A stretch of 64,000 bases of DNA, taken from Schlesneria paludicola DSM 18645. Its GTDB lineage: Bacteria; Planctomycetota; Planctomycetia; Planctomycetales; Planctomycetaceae. Location of the stretch: contig NZ_JH636434.1 of assembly GCF_000255655.1 (NCBI RefSeq), positions 2,882,572 to 2,946,571 of the forward strand. The letters run 5' to 3'. The notes beneath the pieces are model-generated. The model was not told where the DNA came from. It did no database searches and saw only the letters and a list, made by a program, of their open reading frames with translations. This document shows, in pieces, positions 34,158 to 43,858 of this stretch; the stretch's first letter is position 1; each line of letters opens with the position of its first letter. The position numbers and the translations under genes are program-made.

Positions 34158-36761
34158 ATGACTTGCACAATGTTTCGCAAAACGATTGTCCTCCGGTTGT
34201 ACGTTCTCTTGATGTCGTTGGCTGCCATCGTTCGATCGACAAATGCCCAAAGCAGCACGCCAAGTCAACCCGATGTTGACCCATCCGCTGCGAAGTCAGG
34301 TGTGCGATTCACCGTCGAAACGAGTTCGAGGCTTGGTACACTCACTTATCTGCCCGAACAATGGGGCGAGTTGCAGCTCAGGCTCGAAAACAGTGCCGAT
34401 ACGGCCCGGAGCCTTCTGTGCACGTCCTACTTTGGCGACAACACTAGCTTGCAATTCGGTCGCCAGCTCTGGTTGCCCGCTCGATCCAAGTTGACACTAT
34501 CTCACCCGGTCCTGTTCCCCAAGGTGGAACAGGCTCAAGACCATGCGATCAATGTCCATTCGCTGCTAGTCGAAACGGTCAAAGGAAATGAAGTCCTGAT
34601 CAAGAACGATTCAGGACAACTTCGTCATGATTCGTCGTTGCGAATGACGGAGTCCCCTCGCAATACCGGTATTGTCGCAGGTTGGGAATCGGGCGACGAT
34701 TTGCCGCAAGAGGTGTTGGATCTCGTCATTGCGAGTCGGGTCGATCAGGGGTTGAGCAACAGGACGACGCCGCTTGATCTTCAGTTCCTACCCGGCGACG
34801 AAACGAGTTTGCTTTATCTCGATCACATTGTCGTCGCCGACAATCGGCTGATTGACGACGAAGCATCCCTGATCGCCATTCGTCGCTGGCTGCATGCCGG
34901 CGGTCGTTTGTGGATTATGTTGGACCGAACCGATCCGGTGATCCTCGAACGATTGTTCGGAGACGAGTTCCGAGGGCATCTGGTCGATCGAGTCGGCCTG
35001 ACATCGTTCGGTATCGATCGGGTTCCGACGTTGGCCGCCCCCGACGGCGAGCGCGGGCCAGTCGTCGAGCATGATGTTCCGGTTGAATTGGCACAGATCG
35101 TCATGACCGGAATGAAAGTCTGGAATACGGTCAACGGCTGGCCCGTTGCAATGACCAAATCGTTCGGAGAAGGACGACTGCTTGTTACAACACTCGGAGC
35201 ACGTGGCTGGATCAAGCCAACTCCCCCGGATGAGAAAAAGCCTGTAGGTCCTCAATCTGCGAACCTTGTATCGCCTTATGTCCCGCTATCGCCAATGGAA
35301 GATCTGTCGGCGTATGTTCTCGGCAAACGCGAGCCCGAGTTGATTGCACCGGCAACTCAGGAATCCTTTGCTCAGGAGCGGATCTCGTACAAGGTCCCGG
35401 GGTGGACACTGATCGTCGGCACGATGTGCAGCTTTTTGGCGCTGTTGCTCGCGACGGCCATCTGGCTGTGGAGAACGGATCGCGCCGAGCATTTCGGCTG
35501 GAGCGCCTCACTGCTGGCACTGCTTTATGGTGTCATCTTGACAGGTATTGGGCTAACCAGCCGTTATGGCGTCCCCGGAACCATCGCGAGCGTCCAACTG
35601 GTTCAAGCGCTCGAAGGGACAGAAGACGTGCGCACGCAAGGCGTGATTTCCGTCTATCGTCCTGAGGGAGTCGATTCCCTCGTTCGCACAACAAATGGCG
35701 GAAAATTCTGGCCACGCCTGGCCAGCGCTGAAGGCTCTACCCGCCGAATGGTCACCACCGACCTGAAAACATTCCACTGGGACGGTTTGCCCCAAGCTGC
35801 GGGCCAGCAACTGTATTCCAATGCAAACTCAATGTCATTCGTGAATCGAATCGAAGCTCGGGCGACAGTGGATCACCAGGGAATTGTCGGAAGTTACCAG
35901 GGCCAGCCCATCCTCATGACCGACGCCTTGCTTGCGACGCGTTACGGTCGAATTGGCGTCAAATTGGGCTCTGACGACCGGTTCACAGCCTCTGCCGACA
36001 ACGTCCTTCAGGCCGACCAGTACCTTGACGCGACCTTCCTGGGTGACGAACAAGATCGACGGCGGCGAATTTTTGAAGACCTCTTCAAAAACCGAAGTTG
36101 GAAGGATTATCTCGATACTCCACACCTGTTGCTTTGGATGAAGGATTGGGATGCCGGATACGAGTTCGGCGAAGGACTCGTCCATAATGGAAACTCGCTC
36201 TTGGCCGTCCCACTGCAACTCACTCGGCCAGCCGGTGGCACCGAGGTGCTGATTCCGTCGCCTCTCCTTTCCATCTCGACACGGCGTCCTCCTGACGGGT
36301 CGACGGCGGCCGGCTTCTGGGACGACAAGGCCAAGGTGTGGCAGGAACGCTCTGGCGCCAGCGTGACCTGGCTGAGTTTTCAAATCCCTCATGATCTCCT
36401 CCCCCTGGAGGCGACCAAGGCACGTGTCGAAATCAAGATTTCGGGTCCATCAGGCCGTACGGAAATCATGGGGATCAAGGGCGGTGCTTCTGTCAGCCTT
36501 AAAACAGTCGTCAACCCGATTGGCGCGTTCTCGTTCGAGATTACCGATGCGGATCTGTTGACCCTTTCCGACCAGGGCGAATTGTCCCTGGGAATCAGCA
36601 CCGGAAACCTGGATCTTTCGGATTCCAGCCAGGGAGGCCACGCGCAATCCAGCGGTTCCAACATGTCAAGTGGCGGAATGAAAACAGCCAACTATTGGAA
36701 AATCGAGACGTTCGCGTTGCAAATCTGGGCCAAAGTGCCCGGCCGATCGGAGAAGGACTGA
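34158..36761 (+). CDS. Large exported/membrane protein of GldG-like type, copy 1
   Basis: 867 residues with a signal sequence at about 1-30 (LRLYVLLMSLAAIVRSTNAQ) and two further spans near 415-437 and 450-467 (WTLIVGTMCSFLALLLATAIWLW, ALLYGVILTGIGLT). The region before the spans contains IDDEASLIAIRRWLHAGGRLWIMLDRTDP, like the DUF4350/GldG-type domain of ABC systems, and a beta-rich part follows the spans. The paralogue at 54727 shares the whole layout, including LIPSPLLS and TWLSFQIPH. It is followed at once by ABC ATPase, permease and HEAT-protein genes, so it likely serves as the periplasmic partner of that transporter. Confidence 0.8.
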   Translation: MTCTMFRKTIVLRLYVLLMSLAAIVRSTNAQSSTPSQPDVDPSAAKSGVRFTVETSSRLGTLTYLPEQWGELQLRLENSADTARSLLCTSYFGDNTSLQFGRQLWLPARSKLTLSHPVLFPKVEQAQDHAINVHSLLVETVKGNEVLIKNDSGQLRHDSSLRMTESPRNTGIVAGWESGDDLPQEVLDLVIASRVDQGLSNRTTPLDLQFLPGDETSLLYLDHIVVADNRLIDDEASLIAIRRWLHAGGRLWIMLDRTDPVILERLFGDEFRGHLVDRVGLTSFGIDRVPTLAAPDGERGPVVEHDVPVELAQIVMTGMKVWNTVNGWPVAMTKSFGEGRLLVTTLGARGWIKPTPPDEKKPVGPQSANLVSPYVPLSPMEDLSAYVLGKREPELIAPATQESFAQERISYKVPGWTLIVGTMCSFLALLLATAIWLWRTDRAEHFGWSASLLALLYGVILTGIGLTSRYGVPGTIASVQLVQALEGTEDVRTQGVISVYRPEGVDSLVRTTNGGKFWPRLASAEGSTRRMVTTDLKTFHWDGLPQAAGQQLYSNANSMSFVNRIEARATVDHQGIVGSYQGQPILMTDALLATRYGRIGVKLGSDDRFTASADNVLQADQYLDATFLGDEQDRRRRIFEDLFKNRSWKDYLDTPHLLLWMKDWDAGYEFGEGLVHNGNSLLAVPLQLTRPAGGTEVLIPSPLLSISTRRPPDGSTAAGFWDDKAKVWQERSGASVTWLSFQIPHDLLPLEATKARVEIKISGPSGRTEIMGIKGGASVSLKTVVNPIGAFSFEITDADLLTLSDQGELSLGISTGNLDLSDSSQGGHAQSSGSNMSSGGMKTANYWKIETFALQIWAKVPGRSEKD

Positions 36762-36765
36762 CCGC

Positions 36766-37794
36766 ATGAAACTGAATGTTTCCCAAGGAGAGTCCGTCGG
36801 TACGCCGATCCTCTGCCTCGAGAATTTAACCAAGCGCTACGGCTCATTCACGGCACTCGACAACCTGTCACTGTCTCTGAACGCGGGACAGATTCTGGGG
36901 CTGATCGGCCCGAATGGTGCCGGAAAAACGACCACCATTAAGATCCTCGTGGGCTTGATTCGGCCCACATCAGGATCGGCCACGATTGCGGGCGTGGATT
37001 GCGTACGCAATCCCATGCATATCAAAAGCCTGGTCGGGTACATGCCCGATAAGTTTGGTTCCTACGACAATATGCGAGTGCGCGAGTACCTCGACTTTTT
37101 TGGTTCGGCGTTCAAAATCCCCAGTTCCATCCGCACGAAACGCGTCAATGAAGTGATGGAGATGACCGGCACGGCTTACATGAAAGACCGCTACGTCGAA
37201 AGCCTGAGTCACGGCATGCAGCAGCGCGTCGGACTTGCCCGCACCATCCTGCATGACCCGAAAGTTCTGATCCTTGACGAACCTGTGAACGGACTCGATC
37301 CGCAGGCACGAATTGAAATGCGTGATCTGCTGATCGAATTGGCGCGACAAGGCAAAACCCTGGTCATCACCAGTCATATCCTTCCTGAGCTGGCGCGCAT
37401 CTGCCAGCAAGTGGCGATCGTCACGAATGGCAAGCTGCGAGCGTTCGGAACGGTCGAGCAAATCGGGCGACAGGTCAGCCAGAAGCGAACGATCGAAGCC
37501 CAGTTTCTTTCCTCCGATCAAGTGGCCACGGCCGCAGACATCATTCGGAAGTCACTCGAGTCGAGTGCGGAAGTGGTCGAGGCCCACGCCGAAGCAACGG
37601 TTCGATTTCGTACCGCCCAGCCTGAAACGGTACTCGGTGCCCTGCTTGAACGTCTGATTAAATCGAATCTGAATGTGACGCAATTTCGCGAACTTCAAAC
37701 AGATCTTGAGGAAGCGTTCATCTCATTCACGCGACCACAAGATTCCAACAAAGAAAAGAAACAGGCCACCACCGGAGCGAAAGCCGATGCTTAG
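36766..37794 (+). CDS. ABC transporter ATPase (GldA/CcmA-like), copy 1
   Basis: 342 residues. Hydrolyses ATP to power the membrane partner encoded next. Walker A GPNGAGKT 48-55, signature LSHGM 147-151 (a variant of LSGGQ), Walker B VLILDE 167-172, switch His204 in ITSHILPEL. The last 100 residues form the extra domain seen in ATPases of GldA/drug or Na+ export type. Starts four bases after the GldG-like gene stop and overlaps the permease gene by eight bases, so the three are one operon. The paralogue at 57399 is closely similar along its whole length. Confidence 0.95.
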   Translation: MKLNVSQGESVGTPILCLENLTKRYGSFTALDNLSLSLNAGQILGLIGPNGAGKTTTIKILVGLIRPTSGSATIAGVDCVRNPMHIKSLVGYMPDKFGSYDNMRVREYLDFFGSAFKIPSSIRTKRVNEVMEMTGTAYMKDRYVESLSHGMQQRVGLARTILHDPKVLILDEPVNGLDPQARIEMRDLLIELARQGKTLVITSHILPELARICQQVAIVTNGKLRAFGTVEQIGRQVSQKRTIEAQFLSSDQVATAADIIRKSLESSAEVVEAHAEATVRFRTAQPETVLGALLERLIKSNLNVTQFRELQTDLEEAFISFTRPQDSNKEKKQATTGAKADA

Positions 37795-39445
37795 TGCACT
37801 ACTCAGGCGAGAGCTCCTCACCCCACTTCGTCGCAAACGAATCATGGTGTTTCTGCTGGGGCTGGCAACACTGTTTGGCCTGCTTGTCATCATCCGCTGG
37901 CCGACCGACGGACAGGTTGCGCTCAGCGGAGCCCGTTCCCAGCAAATCTTCCGACTGTTCGCATACGGACTGCTCGGAACCATGTTGCTGCTGCTGCCCG
38001 TGTTCCCTGCCACGAGTATTGTCAGCGAAAAGAAGCGCGGCACACTGGGGCTGCTGCTGAACTCTCAATTCGGTCCATGGCGAATTTATTTCGGCAAGCT
38101 GCTCGCCGTACTGGCATTTGCCGGAATGATTCTGGCGATGAGCCTTCCCGCCGCCGGGGCTTGCTACACAATGGGCGGGCTGTCGCTGTACGGTGAGGTT
38201 TGGAAGGTCTATCAGCTTTTAATGCTGGTCGCCTTGCAATATGCCGCCATCGGACTGCTCGTCAGCACCTATGCTCAATCCATCGATGCCGCAGTCAGAC
38301 TGACATACGGGATTGTGCTGGGAACCACTGTATTGACGCTAGGGCCCCACTACTTCTTTCAAGGAACGGAAGGCTACCTGGCGCAACTTGGCGAACTCTT
38401 GCGCTGCTTCTCGCCACTCGCCGCCATGATCTCATTGACCGGAGTCGAAGATCCCGGAAGCCAAGGGCTCATGACAAAAGCCAACCTGCTGGGCCGATTC
38501 ACGGTTTGGTCGCTCAGCTGTGCCTTCGTGGCATCGATCTGGACCATCAGCCGCCTGAATCACCGAATTTTCGACGTCTCGCGCGCGGCCGGAACGATGA
38601 GCGACGACTTGTCGAGGCCACTTCAATTTCTCCGCCGAATGTTTTTTCTTGTCGACCCCCAGAAGCGATCGGGCTCGATTCCGTCGTACCTGAATCCGGT
38701 CATGGTCAAAGAGTTTCGCTGCCGTCGTTTCGGCCGACTCCATTGGCTGCTGCGCCTCGTTGCGGTGTGCGCCATTCTGTCTCTGGGTTTGACGTACGCC
38801 ACGACCGCCGGAACATTTGACTGGGGCGTCGAGACCATTGGTGCGATCTTGGTGGTGATGCAAGTCGCGCTGATCATCCTGGTGGCCCCCAGCTTATCGG
38901 CCGGGTTGATCAGCGTCGAAAGCGAACATCGCGGATGGCAACTTCTGAAGACCACTCCGATGAGCATGTTTAGCATTATCTGGGGAAAGCTCATCAGCGT
39001 TCTTCTGCCACTGGTGCTTGTGCTTTTCGCGACGATGCCTGGCTATCTCGTGATGGCGTACATCGATCCGGGAATGCAAACCCAAGTCCAACGTGTCGTG
39101 ATCTGCCTGGCATTGACGGCGATTTTCGCCATGTTGCTGAGTGCCGCGGTGGGCAGCTTTTTTACGCGAACGGCTGCGGCAACCGCGTGTGCGTATGGTG
39201 TGTTACTCGCAGCCTGCGGCCTTCCCATGCTGGTCTGGATGGGACGTGACGCCCCCTTCGGGCATGAGGCCGTCGAAACCGCCTTGTCGTTTAGTTCGAT
39301 TGCCGCCGCACTATCGGTCATTCGAATGCCTGGATTTCAGCAATACGAACTGATCCCCATTAACTGGTGGTACTTGGGAATAGGGTCGGCGGTCTCGTTG
39401 CTGGTGTTAATTTTTCGAACCTATCGCATTTCGCGACCCCAGTGA
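37787..39445 (+). CDS. ABC transporter permease, copy 1
   Basis: 552 residues, two halves of about six spans each. The first half (LLRRELLTPLRRKRIMVFLLGLATLFGLL, ATSIVSEKKRGTLGLLLNSQFGPWRIYFGKLLAVL) and the second half (VMVKEFRCRRFGRLHWLLR, GLISVESEHRGWQLLKTTPMSMFSIIWGKLISVLLP) both carry the SExxxGTxxLLxxxP-like element of ABC-2 permeases, so the protein looks like an internal duplication or fusion of two permease units. ATG 37787 follows GGAG within the end of the ATPase gene. Substrate unknown. Confidence 0.92.
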   Translation: MLSALLRRELLTPLRRKRIMVFLLGLATLFGLLVIIRWPTDGQVALSGARSQQIFRLFAYGLLGTMLLLLPVFPATSIVSEKKRGTLGLLLNSQFGPWRIYFGKLLAVLAFAGMILAMSLPAAGACYTMGGLSLYGEVWKVYQLLMLVALQYAAIGLLVSTYAQSIDAAVRLTYGIVLGTTVLTLGPHYFFQGTEGYLAQLGELLRCFSPLAAMISLTGVEDPGSQGLMTKANLLGRFTVWSLSCAFVASIWTISRLNHRIFDVSRAAGTMSDDLSRPLQFLRRMFFLVDPQKRSGSIPSYLNPVMVKEFRCRRFGRLHWLLRLVAVCAILSLGLTYATTAGTFDWGVETIGAILVVMQVALIILVAPSLSAGLISVESEHRGWQLLKTTPMSMFSIIWGKLISVLLPLVLVLFATMPGYLVMAYIDPGMQTQVQRVVICLALTAIFAMLLSAAVGSFFTRTAAATACAYGVLLAACGLPMLVWMGRDAPFGHEAVETALSFSSIAAALSVIRMPGFQQYELIPINWWYLGIGSAVSLLVLIFRTYRISRPQ

Positions 39446-39461
39446 TTCGCGACCCCAGTGA
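39430..39461 (+). repeat. 16-bp perfect tandem duplication at the permease gene end
   Basis: TTCGCGACCCCAGTGA occurs twice in a row (39430-39445 and 39446-39461). The first copy includes the permease stop codon; the second pushes the HEAT gene start further down. The same junction in the other gene block has no such repeat, so this is a recent slip event. Confidence 0.8.
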
Positions 39462-39462
39462 G

Positions 39463-41238
39463 ATGACTCGCATGAGAAGTAGTCACTATTTGAAATGGCT
39501 TTTCAGCCTGATGTTGGCGGTCGCCTCTTTAGGCAGTGCGACGCCGTACGGTCAAGCCGCAATTCAGCCTGATTTCCTGGCCGACGTCGATCCGGAAATT
39601 CGTGATCTGGAACCCGTCCAGAAATTCAATCCCGCGCTCAAAGAGCTCTGGATTGCGGCGCTCAATCGTCCCGAAATTGACATGCAGCGAATGGCCGCCG
39701 AAACGATCGCGCGCGGCCACAAATTTGGCATTCCTGAACTGAGCCAGGCCGTTCCCCGCCTGGAAGAAATCCTGCTGGCCGATTCGTCGCACCAGGTGGC
39801 TCGGTTCGCAGCAGCTCGTGCACTCATCGCGCTCGATTCTCACGCCTCTGCTCAAAAGCTCTTCAGTGCTTCTCAACAGTTTGCCGAGGATCTGCGGCAA
39901 CTGATCGAACCCACTCTCGCCCGATGGGATTATGTTCCGGTTCGAGAGGTCTGGATCAAACGTCTCGAGGCTCCCGAGACCCGTCGCCGGGATCTGGTTC
40001 TGGCGATCCGTGGATTGGCGGTAGCGCGCGAACAGTCGGTTCTGTCTCAACTCTTGGCGATGGCCGAGAATTCCACAATTGATCCAGATTTGCGACTGGA
40101 AGCGGCTTTGGCTGCCGGGCAGATCGCCGAATCGAGCCTCGTAGAGAACGCGAATCGTCTGGCGAAAGCCCCCCAATCGAACGGATTCATCAGTCAACTC
40201 TGTGCGATTCGACTGCTGGCCCGCGACCAAGGCGATGGTGCGCGAAGCCTTCTGATGGAATTCGCAAGTCATGCCGAACCTGCTGTCGCCGCGGCCGCAC
40301 TGCGCCGATTGAATGAAATCGACACTGTGTTGGTTGTGCCTTTCGCCGAAACCGCCATGAAACATCCCGATCCTCGAGTTCGAGGGGAAGGCACAAAGGC
40401 GTATTTGAGTCACGCCAGCGTCGATCGAATCGCACCACTCGCACAGGTGCTCGCCGATCCCCATCCTGACGTCCGAGGCACGGTTGGTGAAGGTTTGGCC
40501 CGGCTGGCCAAACAGCCAGAGCTTACCGGTCCGATCCAAGAAGCGGCCATGCAAATCCTGAAAGGGGATCGCTGGCAGGGACAGGAACAGGCGGCGTTGC
40601 TGCTCGGGTTGCTGGAGTACCAGCCGAGTGCCACGCGGCTCGTTGAACTCTTGGAGTCGCCTCGCCCGGAAGTCATGGTTGCCACCGCGTGGGCCTTGCG
40701 AAAGGTCGCGGTCAAAGAAACGAGCCCCGCGCTCATCGACAGGGCCCGCCGAATGACCGAACTGCACGTGCACCCACCTAAACAGAGCACTGAAGAACAA
40801 GTGATGCACCTGTTTGAAGCCTTGGCGGTCCTGAAAGCGACCGAAGCAATTCCGCTGCTGTCCGTTTACATCCCCAAGCCGGATCGAGCGGAATATCGTG
40901 AACGACCTCGCTGCACCGCCATGTGGACGATTGGGAAACTCTTAGAAGGACAACCCAATGCCGAGATCGCAGATGCATTCAGCCTGCGAATCAATGATTT
41001 CGCCGACCGAAATCCCGAACGAAATTCCATCAAAGAGATGTGCGCCATCTCGCTGGCTCGCATGAAGGAAGTTGATCAGGCCCCCCTCTTGCGGGGAATG
41101 GCCACGACGACGACACTTCCTGTTCGGCTCAGGCTGGCGATGCGCTGGGCGTTTAAAGAATTGACGGGTGAAGAGTTACCCCCGCCAGAGCCTTTGATTG
41201 CCAGCCAGGGAACGTGGTTCCTGCAACCAATCCCTTAA
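39463..41238 (+). CDS. Exported HEAT-repeat protein, copy 1
   Basis: 591 residues with a signal peptide at about 1-32 (WLFSLMLAVASLGSATPYGQAA). The rest is an array of HEAT/PBS-lyase-like helical repeats, for example QVARFAAARALIALDSH, DPDLRLEAALAAGQIAES, HPDVRGTVGEGLARLAKQ and PRPEVMVATAWALRKVA, which form an alpha-solenoid scaffold for protein binding. Two ATG codons (39463, 39472) are possible. Fourth gene of the ABC block; the same protein ends the second block (60092), and both share PEIDMQRMAAETIARGH-like sequence after the signal peptide. Confidence 0.85.
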   Translation: MTRMRSSHYLKWLFSLMLAVASLGSATPYGQAAIQPDFLADVDPEIRDLEPVQKFNPALKELWIAALNRPEIDMQRMAAETIARGHKFGIPELSQAVPRLEEILLADSSHQVARFAAARALIALDSHASAQKLFSASQQFAEDLRQLIEPTLARWDYVPVREVWIKRLEAPETRRRDLVLAIRGLAVAREQSVLSQLLAMAENSTIDPDLRLEAALAAGQIAESSLVENANRLAKAPQSNGFISQLCAIRLLARDQGDGARSLLMEFASHAEPAVAAAALRRLNEIDTVLVVPFAETAMKHPDPRVRGEGTKAYLSHASVDRIAPLAQVLADPHPDVRGTVGEGLARLAKQPELTGPIQEAAMQILKGDRWQGQEQAALLLGLLEYQPSATRLVELLESPRPEVMVATAWALRKVAVKETSPALIDRARRMTELHVHPPKQSTEEQVMHLFEALAVLKATEAIPLLSVYIPKPDRAEYRERPRCTAMWTIGKLLEGQPNAEIADAFSLRINDFADRNPERNSIKEMCAISLARMKEVDQAPLLRGMATTTTLPVRLRLAMRWAFKELTGEELPPPEPLIASQGTWFLQPIP

Positions 41239-41248
41239 CGGAATCAAT

Positions 41249-43399
41249 ATGGTCACTCTCCCCTTGCTGGCTGCCAAGCGGCGGAATCGATGGCTGGTCG
41301 GGATTGGAATTGTCGCGCTCGCCGCCTTGGGAGCGTTCGCCATTTGGCGTTTGAGCTCCCCTCGCCTGAACGTCATTCTCATCACGCTCGATACCACGCG
41401 GGCCGATCGGTTGGGAATCTACGGCGATCAGAACGCTCAAACGACGGGGTTCGATGTCTTCGCAAAAGACGGCGTGGTTTTTGAGCGCGCGTATGCGCCG
41501 GCCCCCATCACGCTGCCATCACATGCCACGCTCTTAACCGGACTCTATCCCCCCGAGCATGGCCTGCGCGTGAACGGCTCCGGACAGTTGGGGAAAGAGA
41601 TTCCCGTCTTAACGGAAATCCTGAAGGACCGTGGATACGAAACCGGCGCTTTTATTGCCGCCGTGGTCCTCGACTCCAAGTACGGCCTGGATCGGGGGTT
41701 CGATACGTACGATGATGAAATTCAAAGGTCGGCCCGACATGCGGGCGAACCGCGTCGCGATGGCCAACAGGTCGTCGATTCGGCATTGAAATGGCTACAG
41801 CATCGAACCGCCAAGCCGTTTTTCTGCTGGATTCACCTGTATGACGCCCACGCACCGTACGACCCTCGCCCGGAACTCTTTGGTCAAGATTTTGCGAAAA
41901 GCCCTTACGATGCGGGAATTGCGTACGAAGCCAGGCAGTTCCATCGGGTCATGGAATTTCTTCACACCCAAAAACTCGACACGAACACGCTCGTCGTGAT
42001 CGTCGGTGATCACGGCGAAGGACTGAATGAACACCTGGAAACCGAACATGGAATGCTGGTCTATAACACCACCCTGCACGTGCCACTGGCCTTCCTTGGG
42101 CCACGGCCGTGTCAACGAGGGACGCGCGTTCCCGAGGCCGTTTCTCTGGTCGATGTGATGCCCACCGTGCTGGATCTCATGAAGCTTTCAGCGCCAAGGC
42201 ACGTCAGCGGGCGAAGCCTTCTACCCGCTTTAAAAGGGCAACCAATCGAGCCTCGTGACTGCTATGCTGAGACGGAAACTCCGTTTCTTTTAAATCGCTG
42301 GTCACCACTTCAAACGGTGATCTCAGATCACTGGAAGTACATTCACACGACGCAACCGGAACTCTATGACCTTTCGATCGACCCCGGCGAACTGACAAAC
42401 CTGATCGATTCAGCGAGCCATCACGATGAGCGACGGCAAATGCAAGATCGCCTGTCCGTCATGCAAGAATCGTTTGTGCCGATTGACGCTCAGCACGTCA
42501 ACCTTTCAGAGAAAGATCTGGCAGCGCTCCAAGCCCTCGGCTATGTGTCAGGCGGCAAAACACGACGCGACGATGGCGGACCGAAAAACCACGAATTGCT
42601 TCCCGACGTCAAAGACTTCCTTCCCTATTTGTCGTCGTTTGAAGAAGCCAAGCATATTGGCCTTGAGGGCCGCGTCCAAGAAGCGATCACCTTGCTCGAA
42701 GAGGTGGTCCGGCAGACACAACAGTTTCCTGCAGCAGATCTGCTCCTGGGTGATTGTCTGGCCCAGGCAGGTCGCCTGGAAGACGCCGCAAAAACGTATC
42801 AGGCCGTCCTCGTAAAGCGTCCCGACTTCGACCGGGCCCACTTCAGTCTCGGCAAAGTTCTCACCGCCCTGGGACGCACGGACGAAGCCACCGATCAATT
42901 TCGCGAGCACATCAAGGCGAACCCGACTGCCGCAATGACCCATCTGGAACTGGCGCAACTGCTCATCCGCTCTCAGAAGCTTGACGAGGCGGAACGAGAA
43001 TTCCGTACCGCACAACAACTGGCCCCCGATTTGGTGCCAGCTCATCTCTTGTTGGGCCAACTCTTGGTCATGCGGAAACGCCCCACCGAGGCGGTGGCCT
43101 GCTTTCTTCAAGCGGCCAAATTAGCACCACGATCCGCAGTCCCCCACCTGAACCTGATGCAAGTCCTGGCTCAACTGGGCCAAGCCAAAGTCGCCATCGA
43201 ACATGGCAAAAAAGCGGTCACATTGGAACCAGCCTCGTTCGAAGGTCACTTCAATCTGGGGCTGTTGCTCGTCTCCCAGCAGCGGATTGCCGAAGGGGTT
43301 GCGGAGCTACGTCAGGCACACCATTTGCAGCCAAACAACCCGCGCCCTTTGCAACAGATCCAACGGATCGAATCTGCAACAAAACAGCCTATAAAATAG
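41249..43399 (+). CDS. Membrane-anchored sulfatase-superfamily protein with TPR domain
   Basis: 716 residues. One N-terminal span (about 16-34) anchors it facing outward. The alkaline phosphatase/sulfatase-fold domain (about 40-430) has metal ligands ITLDTTRADR (Asp48) and GDHGEGLNEH. The place of the sulfatase motif C-x-P-x-R reads TLPSH with Thr88, so it cannot form formylglycine; a Thr nucleophile suggests phosphatase, phosphodiesterase or phosphoethanolamine-type transfer. About six TPR units follow (480-710). Starts ten bases after the HEAT gene, so it is in the same operon. Its final codons and stop lie in a half hairpin element (43385-43406). Confidence 0.88.
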   Translation: MVTLPLLAAKRRNRWLVGIGIVALAALGAFAIWRLSSPRLNVILITLDTTRADRLGIYGDQNAQTTGFDVFAKDGVVFERAYAPAPITLPSHATLLTGLYPPEHGLRVNGSGQLGKEIPVLTEILKDRGYETGAFIAAVVLDSKYGLDRGFDTYDDEIQRSARHAGEPRRDGQQVVDSALKWLQHRTAKPFFCWIHLYDAHAPYDPRPELFGQDFAKSPYDAGIAYEARQFHRVMEFLHTQKLDTNTLVVIVGDHGEGLNEHLETEHGMLVYNTTLHVPLAFLGPRPCQRGTRVPEAVSLVDVMPTVLDLMKLSAPRHVSGRSLLPALKGQPIEPRDCYAETETPFLLNRWSPLQTVISDHWKYIHTTQPELYDLSIDPGELTNLIDSASHHDERRQMQDRLSVMQESFVPIDAQHVNLSEKDLAALQALGYVSGGKTRRDDGGPKNHELLPDVKDFLPYLSSFEEAKHIGLEGRVQEAITLLEEVVRQTQQFPAADLLLGDCLAQAGRLEDAAKTYQAVLVKRPDFDRAHFSLGKVLTALGRTDEATDQFREHIKANPTAAMTHLELAQLLIRSQKLDEAEREFRTAQQLAPDLVPAHLLLGQLLVMRKRPTEAVACFLQAAKLAPRSAVPHLNLMQVLAQLGQAKVAIEHGKKAVTLEPASFEGHFNLGLLLVSQQRIAEGVAELRQAHHLQPNNPRPLQQIQRIESATKQPIK

Positions 43400-43858
43400 G
43401 GGGCACTCACTTTGATGCTGCACGCGTATCCACTTTCGCCTTCGTAAGTGAATTGTATTGTGGCAAACCACGTCACTGGCAGGAATCTTGCGATTTTCCT
43501 TTATTTTTCGTAATTTTCCCTACCAATTTAGTTGCTATCTGCTCCTCGAATGATACCATCACAGCGCATTTTTACTTATGGGACTCATAAGGCATTTGCG
43601 GCCGTCGTGCCGCAGTTCACATCTGCCTTAAGTTCCAGCCACGTTCCGTGGCACCCGACGCATTGAGTGCGTCGCATCGAGTCGTGATATCGCGTCCTGA
43701 TCCTATACAGCACAATGAACCAACTGCAGTTTTCTTATGCAGATTTCATTCCGTTCAAATCGAGTTCGGCAGCGCTTGGAAAAAGTGTTGCCCCCTTTTT
43801 CATGTTGTTCGCTTTGAGTTTCGTGTTTTGCGTTTTCTTTATTTAAGGAAGATCGTTT
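43400..43858. other. 459-bp leader region of the first DUF1559 gene
   Basis: AT-rich at about 43490-43560 (CTTTATTTTTCGTAATTTTCC), in keeping with a promoter. No open frame is supported. The AAGGAA ribosome site is at 43845-43850. The three DUF1559 leaders share AT-rich stretches but no long conserved block that I could see. Confidence 0.4.

Noticed and set aside
39529-40809. Minus-strand open frame of about 426 codons across the HEAT gene
   Set aside because: Antisense to the HEAT-repeat gene, which has a signal peptide and a paralogue; the antisense product is not family-like.
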